Origin: Methylotetracoccus sp.
GTDB taxonomy: Bacteria; Pseudomonadota; Gammaproteobacteria; Methylococcales; Methylococcaceae
Direction of reading: 5' to 3'
Assembly: GCA_025458755.1 (NCBI GenBank)
Contig: JALORT010000021.1
Location: 1-11,263 of the forward strand
Length of the DNA stretch: 11,263 nt
Position numbers and translations under genes: made by a program
The notes under the pieces: generated by a model
The model's database searches: none
Told to the model about the DNA's origin: nothing
What the model saw: only the letters and a program-made list of their open reading frames with translations
In this document: positions 1 through 8,299 of the stretch, piece after piece
Layout of the letters: the number at the start of each line of letters is the position of its first letter
Numbering within the stretch: the first letter of the stretch is position 1

Positions 1-1392
1 GCGGATCGCCGCCGGCGTCATCGATCCTGGCTGATGCAGCGACACGAACGCGACCGGAATTTCACCGTGCAGTCGGTGCGGCTCGCCGACCACGGCCGCC
101 TCCTTGATCTCCGGGCAGCGGTGCAGGATCTCCTCGATCACCCGCGGATAAACATTCATGCCGTTGACGATGATCAGGTCCTTCTTCCGATCCACGATGC
201 TGAAATAGCCGTCTGAGTCCCTGGAACCAAGATCGCCGGTCAAGAACCAGTCACCCAGAAAGCATTCGGCGGTGGCTTCCGGGTGATTCCAATATCCCTT
301 GAACACGTTGGCTCCGCGCACTGCGATTTCGCCGACCTGGTCATCGTCCAGATCCTCACCCCGTTCACCGACGATCTTCATTTCCACCCCCGGCAGCGGG
401 AGACCGACGGTACCCGGCTTGACCAAACCGCCGACCGGATTGACGCAGGTGACCGGCGAGCATTCGGTCGGTCCATCGCCCTCGTAGACCCGAATACCGA
501 ATCTCGCTTCGAAGCGGGATAACACGTCGACCGGCAACGCCGCACCGCCTGAGACGCAGAAACGCAGCGACCGCAGCAGCGGAACACGGTTGTCCTTGAG
601 CTTCAGCAACATCATGTACATGCTGGGCACGCCGAGGAAAATCGTTGCCTGCGTCGCGTCGATCACGCGGGCCACCTGCTCGGGTTCGAATTTCGGTACC
701 GGTACCAGCGTACAGCCGGCAACCAACGGGGTCAGCATTCCTACGGTGGCGGCGAATGCATGAAACATCGGCAGCACGACGAGAACAATCTCCTGACCCG
801 GCCGCCAATCCATCGCCTCACGCACGCTCACGGTATTGGCCAACAGATTTCGATGCGTGAGCATGGCGCCTTTCGGTCGGCCAGTCGTCCCCGAGGTATA
901 CAAGATCGCGGCCAGATCCTCATCCGGGTCGTATGCGATCGCCGGGGGTGTGCCGCGCGGCGCCACTGCGGTCTTCCAGTCGAGGACCGGTTCGTCCGCT
1001 TCGCCGGTAGAGATCGCGAGCTTGAGCCGCGACACCCGGTCCAACAGACGCTTGGCCTCCGCGCTCAACTGGGGATGGAAGATCAACGCGGACACCTCGG
1101 CGTCAACCAGAATGTGGACGATTTCCTCGTGATTCAACAACAGGTTGATGGGAACAACGACCGCCCCGCTTTTCACTATTGCAACGTAAGCGGTCGCAAA
1201 CTCGGGGCCATTGGGACAGTAGAGCGCGACACGCTCCCCTTTCCGCATGCCTCGTTCGGCGAGAGTGATCGCCAACCCGTCGGAACACACATCGAGCGTC
1301 GCGAAATCGATGCGCGAGCCGCCTGAAATCACTGCGGTCTCGGCCGCGAATTGCCGCGCGGCCTGCCGAAGGGCGTCTGCGAGAGAGTTCAT
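1..1392 (-). CDS. AMP-forming long-chain-fatty-acid-type acyl-CoA synthetase (C-terminus cut by window edge)
   Basis: Class I adenylate-forming enzyme that activates a carboxylic acid (probably a fatty acid) with ATP and loads it onto CoA. The frame is open for 464 codons from ATG 1392 to base 1. I checked it codon by codon and found no internal stop, so the truncation comes from the window, not a mutation. Visible motifs: the phosphate-binding loop YTSGTTGRPKG (residues 165-175), the A5-type motif YEGDGPTECSPVT (303-315), the adenylate-binding TGDL (385-388), and the hinge RKKDL (402-406) followed by NGMNVYP (410-416). The catalytic lysine of the C-terminal domain would lie beyond the edge; family members usually run 500-560 residues. 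Only a weak GGAG lies upstream of the start. The gene lies 60 nt after the lipoprotein gene on the same strand, so co-transcription is possible. Substrate chain length cannot be read from the sequence; a benzoate- or other acid-specific ligase is a less likely alternative. Confidence 0.93.
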   Translation of the reverse strand, partial: MNSLADALRQAARQFAAETAVISGGSRIDFATLDVCSDGLAITLAERGMRKGERVALYCPNGPEFATAYVAIVKSGAVVVPINLLLNHEEIVHILVDAEVSALIFHPQLSAEAKRLLDRVSRLKLAISTGEADEPVLDWKTAVAPRGTPPAIAYDPDEDLAAILYTSGTTGRPKGAMLTHRNLLANTVSVREAMDWRPGQEIVLVVLPMFHAFAATVGMLTPLVAGCTLVPVPKFEPEQVARVIDATQATIFLGVPSMYMMLLKLKDNRVPLLRSLRFCVSGGAALPVDVLSRFEARFGIRVYEGDGPTECSPVTCVNPVGGLVKPGTVGLPLPGVEMKIVGERGEDLDDDQVGEIAVRGANVFKGYWNHPEATAECFLGDWFLTGDLGSRDSDGYFSIVDRKKDLIIVNGMNVYPRVIEEILHRCPEIKEAAVVGEPHRLHGEIPVAFVSLHQPGSMTPAAIR

Positions 1393-1452
1393 GGATGTAA
1401 AAATGCTCCAGGACCCAGGATGTTCATGACCGAAGCGGGCCGACGGCGATCG

Positions 1453-1836
1453 TCAATTGATCACGTTGTGGCCGCGGTTGCGCATACAGTTGATGTACGC
1501 CCGCTTGAACTGGTCCTCACCGCCGATGCCCTGCATGGTCGCGCCACCGATGCCTCCGCTGGCGGCCCCGATGGCGGCGCCGGTGCCCGGGCTACCGACT
1601 GCAGCGCCGATCGCCGCGCCTGCCGCGGCGCCGATCAAACCTCCCGCGACGCCGCCCTGGACGGCTTCGGTCCCGGTGCTGCCGGCCTGACGCGCGAGCG
1701 CTTGGCATTCGACCTTATCCTGTTCGAGACGCTGCACGTTCGGGTTGTTATAGGTATCCACCGTCGGCTGCCAACCCCCGTAGGAATAGCAGCCGGAGAG
1801 GAACATAACCAAAGTCATTGGAAGCCAGCGCATCAT
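1453..1836 (-). CDS. Small glycine-zipper lipoprotein
   Basis: A 127-residue predicted lipoprotein. A short basic and hydrophobic signal peptide (MMRWLPMTLVMFLSGC) ends in the lipobox LSGC, so Cys16 is the likely lipidation site after signal peptidase II cleavage. Residues of about 55-100 form a Gly/Ala-rich stretch with repeated GxxxG/A spacing (for example GAAAGAAIGAAVG), typical of glycine-zipper proteins, which can pack as paired membrane helices. The C-terminal part carries a conserved-looking RAYINCMRNRGHNVIN tail with one Cys, as in many short proteobacterial zipper lipoproteins. Ser17 of the mature protein is Tyr (CYSYGG), with no Asp at +2, so outer-membrane sorting by Lol is likely. 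The function is unknown; a cell-envelope role is inferred. Start: two adjacent ATG codons (1836 and 1833) both fit, and no strong Shine-Dalgarno sequence decides between them. A TATAAT box about 70 nt upstream suggests independent transcription. Confidence 0.85.
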   Translation of the reverse strand: MMRWLPMTLVMFLSGCYSYGGWQPTVDTYNNPNVQRLEQDKVECQALARQAGSTGTEAVQGGVAGGLIGAAAGAAIGAAVGSPGTGAAIGAASGGIGGATMQGIGGEDQFKRAYINCMRNRGHNVIN

Positions 1837-1904
1837 GTATTTGTGTTCAATTCCGAGTGGATGTTAGGAGCTGCCCCACGTGCCGGACAATTGCTCTCCG
1901 CCGC

Positions 1905-1910
1905 ATTATA
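1905..1910 (-). promoter_or_regulatory. Candidate -10 box for the lipoprotein gene
   Basis: Read on the minus strand, this is a perfect TATAAT. It would start a transcript near 1898 with a leader of about 60 nt to ATG 1836. No good -35 box exists at 17 nt; the nearest TTG-containing hexamer (TTGTCT, 1937-1932) is 21 nt away, and there is no extended TGn. The promoter may therefore be weak or activator-dependent. It would let the lipoprotein and the acyl-CoA synthetase be expressed separately from the ubiquinone gene. Confidence 0.4.
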
Positions 1911-2000
1911 GTGCGCTGGAGTCTGCTCCGTAGACAACGCCACCGAGACATTTCTCCAGCGTTCCCACGTTGGTCGTGAAGCAGCAGGACTGTCATCCCT

Positions 2001-3218
2001 TCAACCGTCCAGCGCCTCGCCGCGAGCCAGCTTGGGTAGCTTGCCCTGGATGCCCATCGCCTGACGCATGAAGAAGTTTTTCGCTGGCACAATCCGCTCC
2101 GCCAACCCCAAGCCGAGATTGCGCAAGAATTTCAGCGGGACATTGGCGTTGCCGAACAGGCGGTAGAACAAATCCATCGCCGACATCATCACGAGGTTAT
2201 CGGTACGCCGCATCCGCTCGTAACGCTTCAGAGTCTCCGCCGCACCAAAATCCTCGTTGCGGGTTGCTGCTGTAACGATCACCTCGGCCAGCGCCGCGGC
2301 GTCCAGCAGGCCGATATTGACGCCCTGCCCAGCCAGCGGATGAATCATATGCGCCGCGTCGCCGATCAGTGCAACGCCGTCCTTGGCGTAACACAGCGCA
2401 TGCTGACGTCTGAGCGGGAAACTGCCGCGTGCCACAATCCTTCGGACGTCACCTAGGCAGAGCGGGAATTCGCGGGTCAGTTCGCCGAGCAGTTCGGCAT
2501 CCGTACAAGCCCTCAATCGTTTGACGTTCTCGGGCGTGTGATACCAAACCAGCGAGGCATAGTTTCCGGTCAGCGGAAGGAATGCCTGCGGCCCGGTGGG
2601 CACAAAGCGCTGCCACGTAATGTCTTGCTGACCATAGCCCGTCTCGACGGTCAACACCAGGGCCTGCTGTTCATAGTCCTGATGGCTGACCCCCATCCCG
2701 GCTGCCTGCCGCACTCGGGAAAACCCGCCGTCGGCAGCTACCAGCAAGCGCGTGGTCAGCGCCGTCCCGTCCTCCAGCGTCACGGTCGATGTGTCGGGCG
2801 AGTAATCGATCGCACGGGTGTTGGCCGGACACCACAAGCGGATATTGTCGAAATCGCGCACGCGTTCGAGCAGCGCCAACTGAATCACGCGGTTCTCGAC
2901 GATATAGCCCAGCACCGACTCGTTGATATCGCGGCAGTTGAATTCGACATCGCCTTGCCCCTCCCAGACCCGCATCCGGCGGAAAGGGCAACATCGGCGC
3001 GTCGTCATGCCTCGCCACGCACCCAAGGTATCGAAGATGCTGACCGAAGCAATGCTGACGGCTGAAACGCGAATGTCTCGCGGCTGCTCCGGGGCAAATT
3101 CGGCCGGGAATTCGCCTTCGACGACAGCGACTCGCAACGAACTCCCGCCGAGGGCGCACGCCAGCGTCGCGCCTACCATGCCCCCTCCGACGATTACCAC
3201 ATCATACTGATTTTCCAT
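2001..3218 (-). CDS. ubiF: UbiF-like FAD-dependent ubiquinone biosynthesis hydroxylase (UbiH/UbiF/COQ6 family)
   Basis: Class A flavoprotein monooxygenase that hydroxylates the benzene ring of a ubiquinone precursor at the inner membrane, using NAD(P)H and O2. Visible motifs (counting from ATG 3218): the dinucleotide-binding GGGMVG (11-16), the DG motif VAADGGFSRVRQAAG with D163-G164, and the family signature GDAAHMIHPLAGQGVNIG (286-303), which binds FAD. At 405 residues the length is normal. Segments such as ESVLGYIVEN, QAFLPLTGNYASLVWY and MDLFYRLFGNANVPLKFLRNLGL resemble E. coli UbiF from memory more than UbiH or UbiI, which suggests 2-polyprenyl-3-methyl-6-methoxy-1,4-benzoquinol hydroxylation. 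Family assignment is sure; the exact ring position is less so, because UbiI/UbiH/UbiL paralogues and COQ7 replacement vary between lineages. Start choice: two ATG codons lie side by side (3221, 3218). The AGGAG box is 1 nt from the first and 4 nt from the second, so the second is preferred. The gene is divergent from gltB. Confidence 0.9.
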   Translation of the reverse strand: MENQYDVVIVGGGMVGATLACALGGSSLRVAVVEGEFPAEFAPEQPRDIRVSAVSIASVSIFDTLGAWRGMTTRRCCPFRRMRVWEGQGDVEFNCRDINESVLGYIVENRVIQLALLERVRDFDNIRLWCPANTRAIDYSPDTSTVTLEDGTALTTRLLVAADGGFSRVRQAAGMGVSHQDYEQQALVLTVETGYGQQDITWQRFVPTGPQAFLPLTGNYASLVWYHTPENVKRLRACTDAELLGELTREFPLCLGDVRRIVARGSFPLRRQHALCYAKDGVALIGDAAHMIHPLAGQGVNIGLLDAAALAEVIVTAATRNEDFGAAETLKRYERMRRTDNLVMMSAMDLFYRLFGNANVPLKFLRNLGLGLAERIVPAKNFFMRQAMGIQGKLPKLARGEALDG

Positions 3219-3222
3219 CATA

Positions 3223-3227
3223 CTCCT
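3223..3227 (-). promoter_or_regulatory. Shine-Dalgarno sequence of the ubiF-like gene
   Basis: Minus-strand AGGAG followed by T and then ATGATG. The distance to the first ATG (3221) is 1 nt, too close for normal initiation; the distance to the second (3218) is 4 nt. This is the basis for the start chosen for the hydroxylase gene. Confidence 0.7.
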
Positions 3228-3363
3228 CGATTACTTTCTCCAACCCGACGGGAAGACGTGCGGCGCTGGCCGCAGCGTCCCGCAAAACCGCTCGATCGGA
3301 AGCGACGACGGGTTAGAGCACGATCATGGAACAGAGATTTCATCTTGCCGAACGGCACGACGC

Positions 3364-3392
3364 TTGAAATTAGGGGTCTGATTTTCTATAGT
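3364..3392 (+). promoter_or_regulatory. Sigma-70-type promoter for gltBD
   Basis: TTGAAA (3364-3369), a 17-nt spacer, then TATAGT (3387-3392). Each hexamer matches the consensus at 5 of 6 positions and the spacer is optimal. Transcription would start near 3399, giving a leader of about 153 nt before ATG 3553. Its position facing gltB in a divergent intergenic region supports it. No clear site for a nitrogen or leucine regulator was recognised. Confidence 0.65.
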
Positions 3393-3509
3393 CGAAGGTC
3401 ATTTGTCTCCACGGCGCACCTCTCGAACGGTACGCCGCTGCGAGAAATCCAGCACCGGCCGATGGCGATGGTATGGCACGGTGATTCGAATTCCTCCGGA
3501 GCCAGTCAT

Positions 3510-3531
3510 TACCGCCGTCGCGATTGCGGTA
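3510..3531 (+). promoter_or_regulatory. Stem-loop just upstream of the gltB ribosome-binding site
   Basis: Perfect 6-bp inverted repeat TACCGC / GCGGTA with a 10-nt loop, ending 10 nt before the GAGGT Shine-Dalgarno (3542-3546). In the RNA it could affect ribosome access to gltB. A stem this short can arise by chance in GC-rich DNA, so a regulatory role is only a suggestion. Confidence 0.3.
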
Positions 3532-3552
3532 CCAGCCAACCGAGGTAAGCCC

Positions 3553-6500
3553 ATGAGTCAGTTTGCGATACCTACCAAGCAGGGTCTCTACGACCCCCGA
3601 CATGAACACGATGCGTGCGGCGTTGGCTTCATCGCCCATATCAAAGGGCACAAGAGCCATCATATCATCCGGCAGGGCTTGGACCTGTTGAGAAATCTCA
3701 CCCATCGCGGTGCGGTAGGCGCTGACCCTTTGGCGGGCGACGGAGCCGGGATTCTAATTCAGATACCCGACACATTTCTGCGGAAGCGATGCCGTCAAGA
3801 CGGCCTCGACCTCCCGCCGGAAGGCCACTACGGCGTCGGCATGGTCTTTCTGCCCCAGAATGCAGACGACCGCGCATGCTGCGAACAGATCATCGAGCAA
3901 TTCATTCGGGCCGAGGGACAATCCGTGCTCGGTTGGAGAGACGTACCGGTGGACGATCACGGACTCGGGCCGAGCGTGCTGGCGGTGGAACCGGTCATTC
4001 GCCAGGTGTTCATCGGGCGCAGCAACCCATGTCCCGATCAGAGCACTTTCGAGCGCAAGCTCTTCGTCATCCGGAAGCAGGTCGAAAATGCCGTTCGTCA
4101 GCTGGGACTGAGCGACGGCAACATGTTTTACTTCCCGTCGTTTTCGTCGCGCACTCTGGTGTACAAAGGCATGCTGCTGGCCGACCAGGTCGGTGTCTTC
4201 TACCAGGATTTGAACGACGAAGACATGGTCTCGGGGCTGGCCTTGGTCCACCAGCGTTTCTCGACCAACACCTTCCCGACCTGGGATTTGGCTCACCCGT
4301 TTCGGATGATCGCCCATAACGGCGAGATCAATACGATCCGCGGCAACATCAACTGGATGGCGGCGCGGCGTCAGTCGATGTCGTCCGAGCTGCTGGGCGA
4401 GGACCTGGAGAAAATCTGGCCACTGATCGCGGAGGGGCAGTCGGACTCTGCCTGCTTCGACAATGCGCTCGAATTGCTGGTCGCCGGCGGCTACTCTCTC
4501 GTTCACGCCATGATGCTGCTGATCCCGGAAGCCTGGGCCGGGAATCCGTTGATGGACGACAAACGGCGGGCATTCTACGAATACTACTCCGCGCTGATGG
4601 AACCGTGGGACGGCCCGGCCGCGGTCGCTTTCACCGACGGCATACAAATCGGCGCGACGCTGGACCGAAACGGCCTCCGCCCTGCCCGTTACCTGATCAC
4701 CGACGATGATTATGTGATCATGGCCTCGGAAATGGGCGTGCTGGACGTTCCGCAGCATAAGATCATCAAGAAGTGGCGCCTGCAGCCCGGAAAGATGTTT
4801 TTGATCGACCTGGAACAAGGGCGCATCATCGACGACGCCGAGATCAAGTCGAATCTTGCCGAACGGGCTCCCCATGCCGAGTGGCTGAGTCAGACCCAGA
4901 TCCATTTGGAAGATCTGCCGCCCGAAGTGGCCGCGATGCCGCCCGACCATCAAACCCTGCTGGACCGCCAGCAGGCGTTCGGCTACACCCAGGAAGACCT
5001 AAAGGTATTCTTCCGGCCGATGGCGATGAGCGGTCAGGAACCCGTTGGCTCCATGGGCACCGATGCGGCGCTGGCCGTGCTGTCGAACAGGCCACGTCTG
5101 CTGTACGACTATTTCAAGCAAGGTTTCGCCCAGGTCACTAACCCCGCCATCGACTCGATCCGCGAGGAGTTGGTCATGTCGCTGGTGTCTCACATCGGTC
5201 CGCGGCCCAATCTGCTCGCGTTGAGCGCCGGCGGGCCCAACAAGCGGCTCGAGGTGCATCAGCCGATCTTGAGCAACCGTGACCTCGAGAAGGTGCGACG
5301 GATCGAAGCGCGCACCAGCGGCGCCTTCAAGACTACGACGCTCAGCATCTGCTATCTCGCCGACAGCGGTGCCTCGGGCATGGAACCGGCGCTCAACGCG
5401 TTGTGCGAACGCGCCGAGAAAGCGGTGCAGAAGGGAAACAATATCCTGATCCTCTCCGACCGTGAGATGGATGCCGAACACATCGCTATTCCTGCACTGC
5501 TGGCCACGTCCGCGGTCCACCACCATCTCATCCGGGCCGGTCTACGGACCGTGGTCGGACTGGTCGTCGAAACCGGGGAAGCGCGCGAGGTGCACCATTT
5601 TGCCCTGCTGGCGGGATACGGCGCGGAGGCGATCAACCCGTATCTCGCTTTCGACACACTGTCCGACCTGCGCGAAAAATTGCCAGAACCGCTGTCCGAA
5701 GAAGAGGCCCATCAGCGGTATGTCAAGGCCATCGGCAAGGGTCTGCTGAAAATCATGTCAAAGATGGGAATCTCGACCTATCAGTCCTACTGTGGTGCCC
5801 AGATCTTCAACGCCATCGGCCTGAGCGACGGACTGCTGGAGCAGTACTTCACCGGAACCGCCTGCACCACCGACGGCGTGGGGCTGCCGGAGATTGCGGA
5901 AGAAACCGTGCGCCGCCATCGGGATGCTTACAGTGACGCTCCGCTCTACCGTAATGCACTGGATGTCGGCGGTGAATATGCCTATCGCGTTCGCGGCGAA
6001 GACCATGCCTGGACCCCGGACACGATTTCCAAACTGCAGCACGCGACACGGAAGAACGACTGGGAGCAGTACCTCGACTACACCCGGTCGATCAACGAGC
6101 AAAATGAGCGTCTGCTGACGCTGCGCGGACTGCTCGACTTCAACTATGCCGAAACCCCCATCCCGTTGGAGGAAGTCGAGCCGGCGAAGGACATCGTGAA
6201 ACGTTTCGCGACCGGTGCCATGTCGTTCGGGTCGATCTCGTACGAAGCCCATACCACGCTGGCGATCGCGATGAACCGGATCGGCGGAAAGTCGAATACC
6301 GGTGAAGGCGGTGAGTTGCCCGAACGCTTCCAGCCCCTGCCCAATGGCGATTCGATGCGTTCGGCGATCAAACAGGTGGCCTCCGGCCGCTTCGGCGTGA
6401 CGACCGAATACCTGGTCAATGCCGACGACATTCAAATCAAGATTTCGCAGGGAGCGAAGCCTGGCGAAGGCGGTCAGCTTCCCGGTCACAAAGTTGATGC

Positions 6501-8181
6501 CGTGATTGCCAAGGTTCGGCATTCAACACCCGGTGTCGGCCTGATCTCGCCGCCGCCGCATCATGATATTTACTCGATCGAGGACCTGGCCCAACTGATC
6601 CACGATTTGAAAAACGTGAATCCGCAGGCGCGCATCAGTGTCAAGCTGGTGTCCGAAGTCGGCGTCGGTACCATTGCGGCCGGAGTGGCCAAGGCGCATG
6701 CCGACCATGTGACCATCGCGGGCTACGACGGCGGCACCGGGGCGAGTCCGGTAACATCCATCAAGCATGCCGGACTTCCGTGGGAAATCGGTTTGGCAGA
6801 AACGCACCAAACGCTGGTGCTGAACAAGCTCAGAGGGCGTATTTCGGTGCAGGCCGACGGCGGCATGCGCACGGGCCGCGATGTCGTGATTGCTGCCTTG
6901 CTGGGCGCTGATGAACTGGGCTTCGCCACCGCCCCCTTGATCGTCTCCGGCTGCATCATGATGCGGAAGTGCCATCTGAACACCTGCCCGGTCGGCGTCG
7001 CCACTCAGGATCCGGAACTGCGCAAACGCTTCACCGGAGAGCCAGAGCACGTGGTCAATTACTTCTTCTTTGTCGCCGAAGAGGTCCGGCAGTGGATGTC
7101 GAAACTGGGCTTTCGCACGTTCAACGAAATGATCGGCCGCTCCGACCGACTCGATATGCGCAAAGCGATCAATCAGTGGAAAGCGTCGAAAATCGATCTG
7201 TCGCGGGTGCTTTACAAACCGGACGCCGGCCCCGATGTCGCGATTTACAACAGCGAGGCACAGGATCATGGACTGGACAAAGCACTCGACCTGCGTTTGA
7301 TCGAGCAGGCCAAGCCCGCGCTGCTGAGCAGGAAGCCAGTCCAGATCGAAACCGAAATCCGTAACTACAACCGAACCCTCGGCGCGATGTTATCGGGCGA
7401 AGTGGCCAAACGCTATGGGCATGCCGGATTGCCTGACGACACTATCTACATCAAGGCGAAGGGCACCGCCGGGCAAAGCTTCGGCGCGTTCCTCGCCGCT
7501 GGCATCACGATTGAACTCGAGGGCGAAGCCAACGACTATGTCGGTAAGGGACTATCGGGCGGCCGGCTGGCGGTCTACCCACCCAAAGACTGCCCGATCG
7601 TTCCAGAAGAAAATATCATCGTCGGCAATACCGTGCTCTACGGCGCGATCAGCGGTGAGTGTTACTTCCGCGGTGTCGCCGGCGAGCGCTTCGCCGTCCG
7701 CAACTCCGGCGCTATTGCGGTGGTGGAAGGCGTCGGCGATCACGGATGTGAGTATATGACCGGCGGTGTCGTCGTGGTCCTGGGTCAGACGGGCCGCAAC
7801 TTCGCCGCCGGCATGTCGGGTGGCGTCGCGTACGTGCTGGACGGGCATGGCGACTTCCAACGCCGCTGTAATCTGTCCATGGTGGAACTCGAACCGATCC
7901 TGGCTGAAGACGCCGCGCTGGAGAACCTTGAGCATCAGGGTGGCGACTTGGAAACCCACGGTTTGGTGGACGTGATGCAGGACATGACGGGAAATGATCT
8001 GCTCCGTGTTCGCGTGCTGATCGAGAACCACCGTCGCTATACCGGCAGTGAACGGGCACGGGAAATCCTGGACAATTGGGCAGTCTATGCGCCGAAGTTC
8101 ATCAAAGTCATGCCCGTCGACTACCGTCAGGCTCTGGAGAAAATGCAGCGCAGCCGGATGCGATCGGAGGCTCATCATTGA
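3553..8181 (+). CDS. gltB: Glutamate synthase [NADPH] large (alpha) subunit
   Basis: Catalytic subunit of cytoplasmic NADPH-GOGAT: hydrolyses glutamine, channels the ammonia to the second site and reductively aminates 2-oxoglutarate to glutamate. It has 1542 residues, normal for the family. Order: a 21-residue propeptide, then the class II amidotransferase domain with nucleophile Cys22 (HDACGVGF), [11 protein letters not shown] (255-265; Asn256 and Gly257 fit the oxyanion hole) and DRNGLRP (371-377); a central domain (about 470-770); the FMN synthase domain from [10 protein letters not shown] (885) with [10 protein letters not shown] (1057-1066) and [12 protein letters not shown] (1100-1111); the 3Fe-4S cysteines C1134, C1140 and C1145; and the C-terminal GXGXG beta-helix (about 1280-1480). 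The start is ATG 3553, preceded by GAGGT 7 nt away. An in-frame TTG at 3403 would add 50 residues, but it has no ribosome-binding site and lies almost on the predicted transcription start, so it is rejected. The propeptide must be removed to expose Cys22. gltD follows after 118 nt. Confidence 0.98.
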   Translation: MSQFAIPTKQGLYDPRHEHDACGVGFIAHIKGHKSHHIIRQGLDLLRNLTHRGAVGADPLAGDGAGILIQIPDTFLRKRCRQDGLDLPPEGHYGVGMVFLPQNADDRACCEQIIEQFIRAEGQSVLGWRDVPVDDHGLGPSVLAVEPVIRQVFIGRSNPCPDQSTFERKLFVIRKQVENAVRQLGLSDGNMFYFPSFSSRTLVYKGMLLADQVGVFYQDLNDEDMVSGLALVHQRFSTNTFPTWDLAHPFRMIAHNGEINTIRGNINWMAARRQSMSSELLGEDLEKIWPLIAEGQSDSACFDNALELLVAGGYSLVHAMMLLIPEAWAGNPLMDDKRRAFYEYYSALMEPWDGPAAVAFTDGIQIGATLDRNGLRPARYLITDDDYVIMASEMGVLDVPQHKIIKKWRLQPGKMFLIDLEQGRIIDDAEIKSNLAERAPHAEWLSQTQIHLEDLPPEVAAMPPDHQTLLDRQQAFGYTQEDLKVFFRPMAMSGQEPVGSMGTDAALAVLSNRPRLLYDYFKQGFAQVTNPAIDSIREELVMSLVSHIGPRPNLLALSAGGPNKRLEVHQPILSNRDLEKVRRIEARTSGAFKTTTLSICYLADSGASGMEPALNALCERAEKAVQKGNNILILSDREMDAEHIAIPALLATSAVHHHLIRAGLRTVVGLVVETGEAREVHHFALLAGYGAEAINPYLAFDTLSDLREKLPEPLSEEEAHQRYVKAIGKGLLKIMSKMGISTYQSYCGAQIFNAIGLSDGLLEQYFTGTACTTDGVGLPEIAEETVRRHRDAYSDAPLYRNALDVGGEYAYRVRGEDHAWTPDTISKLQHATRKNDWEQYLDYTRSINEQNERLLTLRGLLDFNYAETPIPLEEVEPAKDIVKRFATGAMSFGSISYEAHTTLAIAMNRIGGKSNTGEGGELPERFQPLPNGDSMRSAIKQVASGRFGVTTEYLVNADDIQIKISQGAKPGEGGQLPGHKVDAVIAKVRHSTPGVGLISPPPHHDIYSIEDLAQLIHDLKNVNPQARISVKLVSEVGVGTIAAGVAKAHADHVTIAGYDGGTGASPVTSIKHAGLPWEIGLAETHQTLVLNKLRGRISVQADGGMRTGRDVVIAALLGADELGFATAPLIVSGCIMMRKCHLNTCPVGVATQDPELRKRFTGEPEHVVNYFFFVAEEVRQWMSKLGFRTFNEMIGRSDRLDMRKAINQWKASKIDLSRVLYKPDAGPDVAIYNSEAQDHGLDKALDLRLIEQAKPALLSRKPVQIETEIRNYNRTLGAMLSGEVAKRYGHAGLPDDTIYIKAKGTAGQSFGAFLAAGITIELEGEANDYVGKGLSGGRLAVYPPKDCPIVPEENIIVGNTVLYGAISGECYFRGVAGERFAVRNSGAIAVVEGVGDHGCEYMTGGVVVVLGQTGRNFAAGMSGGVAYVLDGHGDFQRRCNLSMVELEPILAEDAALENLEHQGGDLETHGLVDVMQDMTGNDLLRVRVLIENHRRYTGSERAREILDNWAVYAPKFIKVMPVDYRQALEKMQRSRMRSEAHH

Positions 8182-8196
8182 CCAACCCCTTTCCCG

Positions 8197-8218
8197 CTTC
8201 GAACACGAAGGTTCGAGG
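8197..8218 (+). repeat. Stem-loop in the gltB-gltD gap
   Basis: Inverted repeat: 8197-8204 (CTTCGAAC) pairs with 8211-8218 (GTTCGAGG) through 8 pairs, one of them G-T, with a 6-nt loop ACGAAG. It begins 15 nt after the gltB stop. No T-run follows, so it is not a classic intrinsic terminator; an RNA-stability or processing element is possible. Confidence 0.45.
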
Positions 8219-8244
8219 ACTTCATGGCTCACGCCTGCGGTCGA

Positions 8245-8268
8245 ACGCCCGGGCGTCTGGAGCCAGAC
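8245..8268 (+). repeat. Palindrome and adjacent inverted repeat before gltD
   Basis: ACGCCCGGGCGT (8245-8256) is a perfect 12-bp palindrome. It partly overlaps a second inverted repeat, GTCTGG (8255-8260) with CCAGAC (8263-8268), separated by only 2 nt. The gltD Shine-Dalgarno GAGGTA (8285-8290) lies 17 nt further on. It could be a protein-binding site or part of a folded RNA; the sequence alone does not decide. Confidence 0.35.
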
Positions 8269-8299
8269 CAGGCTAAATGGCAACGAGGTAAAGTGAACA

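Larger units (their letters stand above)
3222..3552. other. Divergent intergenic region between the ubiF-like gene and gltB
   Basis: 331 bases without a credible gene. It contains the minus-strand ribosome-binding site at its left end, the plus-strand gltB promoter (3364-3392), a leader of about 150 nt with small inverted repeats (TCTCG 3421-3425 with CGAGA 3441-3445; TACCGC 3510-3515 with GCGGTA 3526-3531), and the gltB Shine-Dalgarno GAGGT at 3542-3546. I could not find a convincing promoter for the divergent hydroxylase gene. Open frames that cross this stretch have GTG or TTG starts, no ribosome-binding site and Arg-rich unrecognisable translations, so I do not call them. Confidence 0.7.

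Noticed and set aside
760..1326. 188-codon plus-strand frame opposite the acyl-CoA synthetase
   Set aside because: It is antisense to a gene with clear ATP-binding motifs, and its own translation shows no domain.
1351..1911. 186-codon plus-strand frame opposite the lipoprotein gene
   Set aside because: The minus-strand frame has a lipobox, glycine zipper and recognisable C-terminal tail; the plus frame has no recognisable features.
1936..1963. Composite minus-strand hairpin (AACGC/GCGTT with inner GAGA/TCTC) after the ubiF-like gene
   Set aside because: The stem is interrupted by an unequal internal loop and lacks a T-run; not enough to call a terminator.
3474..3489. Sigma-54-like box TGGCAC-N5-TTCGA upstream of gltB
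   Set aside because: The -24 half is good, but the essential GC of the -12 element reads CG, so it would probably not function. The sigma-70-type promoter at 3364-3392 is better.
3258..3548. 96-codon plus-strand frame in the divergent intergenic region
   Set aside because: GTG start without a Shine-Dalgarno, basic low-complexity translation, and it contains the gltB promoter.
3403..3552. In-frame 50-residue N-terminal extension of GltB from a TTG codon
   Set aside because: No ribosome-binding site; the TTG lies almost on the predicted transcription start; the translation is Arg-rich and unlike GltB; and ATG 3553 has a good Shine-Dalgarno and the expected GltB N-terminus.
3754..4953. 399-codon open frame on the minus strand inside gltB
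   Set aside because: It lies opposite a certain gltB coding sequence, and its translation is His/Arg/Gln-rich with no recognisable domain; it is a codon-bias shadow. The same applies to the minus frames at 5758-6522, 6523-7269 and 7552-8322.
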